DNA of 13,856 nt from positions 1 to 13,856 of the forward strand of contig CAZOQT010000026.1 in NCBI GenBank assembly GCA_964582265.1, read 5' to 3'. Source of the stretch: JBAZYK01 sp964582265 (GTDB lineage Bacteria > Patescibacteriota > Gracilibacteria > UBA1369). The position numbers were made by a program, and so were the translations under genes. The notes beneath the pieces are model-generated. The model made no database searches, was not told where the DNA came from, and was given only the letters and a program-made list of their open reading frames with translations. Shown here piece by piece: positions 12,712-13,856 of this stretch (its first letter is position 1; every line of letters starts with the position of its first letter).

Positions 12712-13856
12712 CTGGCACTAATGGTCCTTCATTATATCCCTGATCCAAACTTAATCCCGTGGGGCCATTAATTTGCGGCGCCGTGCGCTGAACTTTTTCC
12801 TGATCCCCAGTAATTCTGCTTAAATATTTTTCTGGCAAAGTGTCTAATGGCAAATAAGATAGCGGCAAGAAGTCCAAAGGATCAACATGTTTGCCACCCT
12901 TAAATAGCTCAAAATGTAAGTGTGCTCCTGTCGTCATGGCGCCGGCGCCTTTTGTACCAGGAGTACCTCCGCTTAAACCAATAGTTTCGCCCCTCATAAC
13001 TACTTGGCCTTCTTTTACTCTAATGTCTGACACATGGCCATATAAACTCATAAATCCGCCCGCATGCGCCAAAATTATATAGCTATAACCAAAACCATTA
13101 TCCCTGGTTTTATAAACAACACCATCCGCGGGAGCACGAAGCGCAGTACCTTGCAAGATTGGAATATCAATTGCTTGATGTACCATACCCATAACCTTGG
13201 CATATCCTGCATCATGAAAATAAGCGCTAATTCCGCGGCTTGGACTTACAGGCCAAAGTGGGTAAAAACCTTCTTCGTTTGAGGTTTTTCGGATGTAATC
13301 ATAAACAGAAGTTGTTTCTCTGCCTAAAATGCTTTGGTAGTCTTTTGGATTGAATTTGTCACCTAATTCATTAACTTTCTTTTGGATGAAAGCTAAATTA
13401 TCACGCAGTGACTGCATGTCTTTTAATGTTTGAGCTTCCTGTTCCTGGGACTCCTTTAAAAGTTGTTCGTAAATATCCTTTTGGCCTTTTGTTTGCTCAA
13501 GTAGTTGTGCTTTACCCTGACGTTGTACCTCCAAGTTACTTTGTTCTTCCTGAAGCTGTCTTTGCAGCATTTGCAGTTTGTTTCGGGCGTTTTCTATTTC
13601 GTTTTCATCATTTTGCTGCTGTAAAACAAGGCTTTGCAGCTTTTCATAAATATTGTTTCCGGTCTCTTTTAAGACTTTAAAATAACGCATTTCCTGCAGA
13701 ATATCACCAACTGGCTTATCAGAAAGCAGTAGCTTGGCCACATTCACAGAATCATCAATGTTCAAAACAGCTCTGTCTTGCTGGTACAAAATTTTTACAT
13801 ATTCCAGCAGCATCCTTCTTTGACTTTCTATTTCCACTTTTTTTATTTGGATATCC
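12683..13856 (-). CDS. M23 peptidase with N-terminal coiled coil (5' truncated)
   Basis: A murein hydrolase or hydrolase activator of the EnvC/PcsB/NlpD type. The frame remains open beyond the GTG at 13835-13837 to the right window edge (codons read ...IQIKK before it), so the start and any signal peptide are outside. Numbered from that GTG: a long Gln/Glu-rich coiled coil (about residues 60-160), then the LytM-type M23 domain (about 205-330). Zinc ligands H220 and D224 (HQAID) and H308 in HLHFE, plus H268 (SLYGHV) and H306, are all present, so the enzyme should be catalytically competent, unlike degenerate EnvC. A Pro-rich tail of about 50 residues follows. It probably acts on peptidoglycan outside the cytoplasmic membrane during cell separation. 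The 3' end overlaps the convergent gene by 29 bp. Confidence 0.88.
   Translation of the reverse strand, partial: DIQIKKVEIESQRRMLLEYVKILYQQDRAVLNIDDSVNVAKLLLSDKPVGDILQEMRYFKVLKETGNNIYEKLQSLVLQQQNDENEIENARNKLQMLQRQLQEEQSNLEVQRQGKAQLLEQTKGQKDIYEQLLKESQEQEAQTLKDMQSLRDNLAFIQKKVNELGDKFNPKDYQSILGRETTSVYDYIRKTSNEEGFYPLWPVSPSRGISAYFHDAGYAKVMGMVHQAIDIPILQGTALRAPADGVVYKTRDNGFGYSYIILAHAGGFMSLYGHVSDIRVKEGQVVMRGETIGLSGGTPGTKGAGAMTTGAHLHFELFKGGKHVDPLDFLPLSYLPLDTLPEKYLSRITGDQEKVQRTAPQINGPTGLSLDQGYNEGPLVPVIPASEAAR

Noticed and set aside
13835..13837. GTG as the start of the M23 peptidase
   Set aside because: The frame continues open to the window edge, and coiled-coil-like codons precede it; a secreted protein would also need a signal peptide, which is absent here.
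1..13856. CRISPR array, tRNA, rRNA, insertion sequence or prophage genes
   Set aside because: I saw no regularly spaced repeats, no cloverleaf-like or rRNA-like sequence, and no transposase, integrase or phage structural protein.

Overview
AT-rich, gene-dense bacterial DNA with 18 protein genes, none a transposon, phage or CRISPR gene and no RNA gene seen. The coding style is distinctive. Genes are packed head-to-head and tail-to-tail, and three convergent pairs overlap at their 3' ends. No start codon is preceded by a recognisable Shine-Dalgarno motif. The promoters I can recognise lie only about 16-26 nt upstream of the ATG. All 18 genes end in TAA (14) or TAG (4), never TGA. This would suit a compact-genome lineage such as Patescibacteria/CPR (for example the Peregrinibacteria-Gracilibacteria side), but I cannot fix the taxonomy from this window; a small-genome Gram-negative is the alternative.

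Layout. 1-299: 3' end of an FNR-type NAD(P)H oxidoreductase. 324-2010 (minus): an ABC-2 exporter pair of the YadH/YadG type. 2112-3864 (plus): three small genes: a membrane-anchored secreted protein of unknown function, a conserved 98-aa soluble protein, and an exported helical protein with a Gly/Met/His-rich tail that ends in a clear terminator. 4006-6226 (plus): gshA and gshB, a complete two-step glutathione synthesis operon. 6292-8347: a Fur-family regulator facing a zinc/manganese-type ABC importer (znuC-znuB, minus). 8458-9693 (plus): a YibE/F-like membrane protein divergent from znuC. 9725-10276 (minus) and 10345-10890 (plus): a thioredoxin-fold peroxiredoxin-like protein divergent from 3-methyladenine DNA glycosylase. 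10966-12023: a PEBP (YbhB/YbcL) protein facing endonuclease III. 12076-12711: a six-helix membrane protein of unknown function facing an M23 peptidase with a long coiled coil, cut by the window edge.

The genes form two themes: thiol/redox and DNA-damage defence (FNR, gshAB, peroxiredoxin-like, mpg, nth) and metal homeostasis (Fur family, znuCB, possibly YibE/F).

The two most interesting signals are in the metal region. First, znuB is interrupted by a single in-frame TGA with homology continuing in the same frame on both sides, in a window where no gene uses TGA as its stop. Second, a perfect inverted repeat fills the spacer between a TTGACT -35 and a TAGAAT -10 upstream of znuC, a strong candidate operator for the neighbouring Fur-family regulator.
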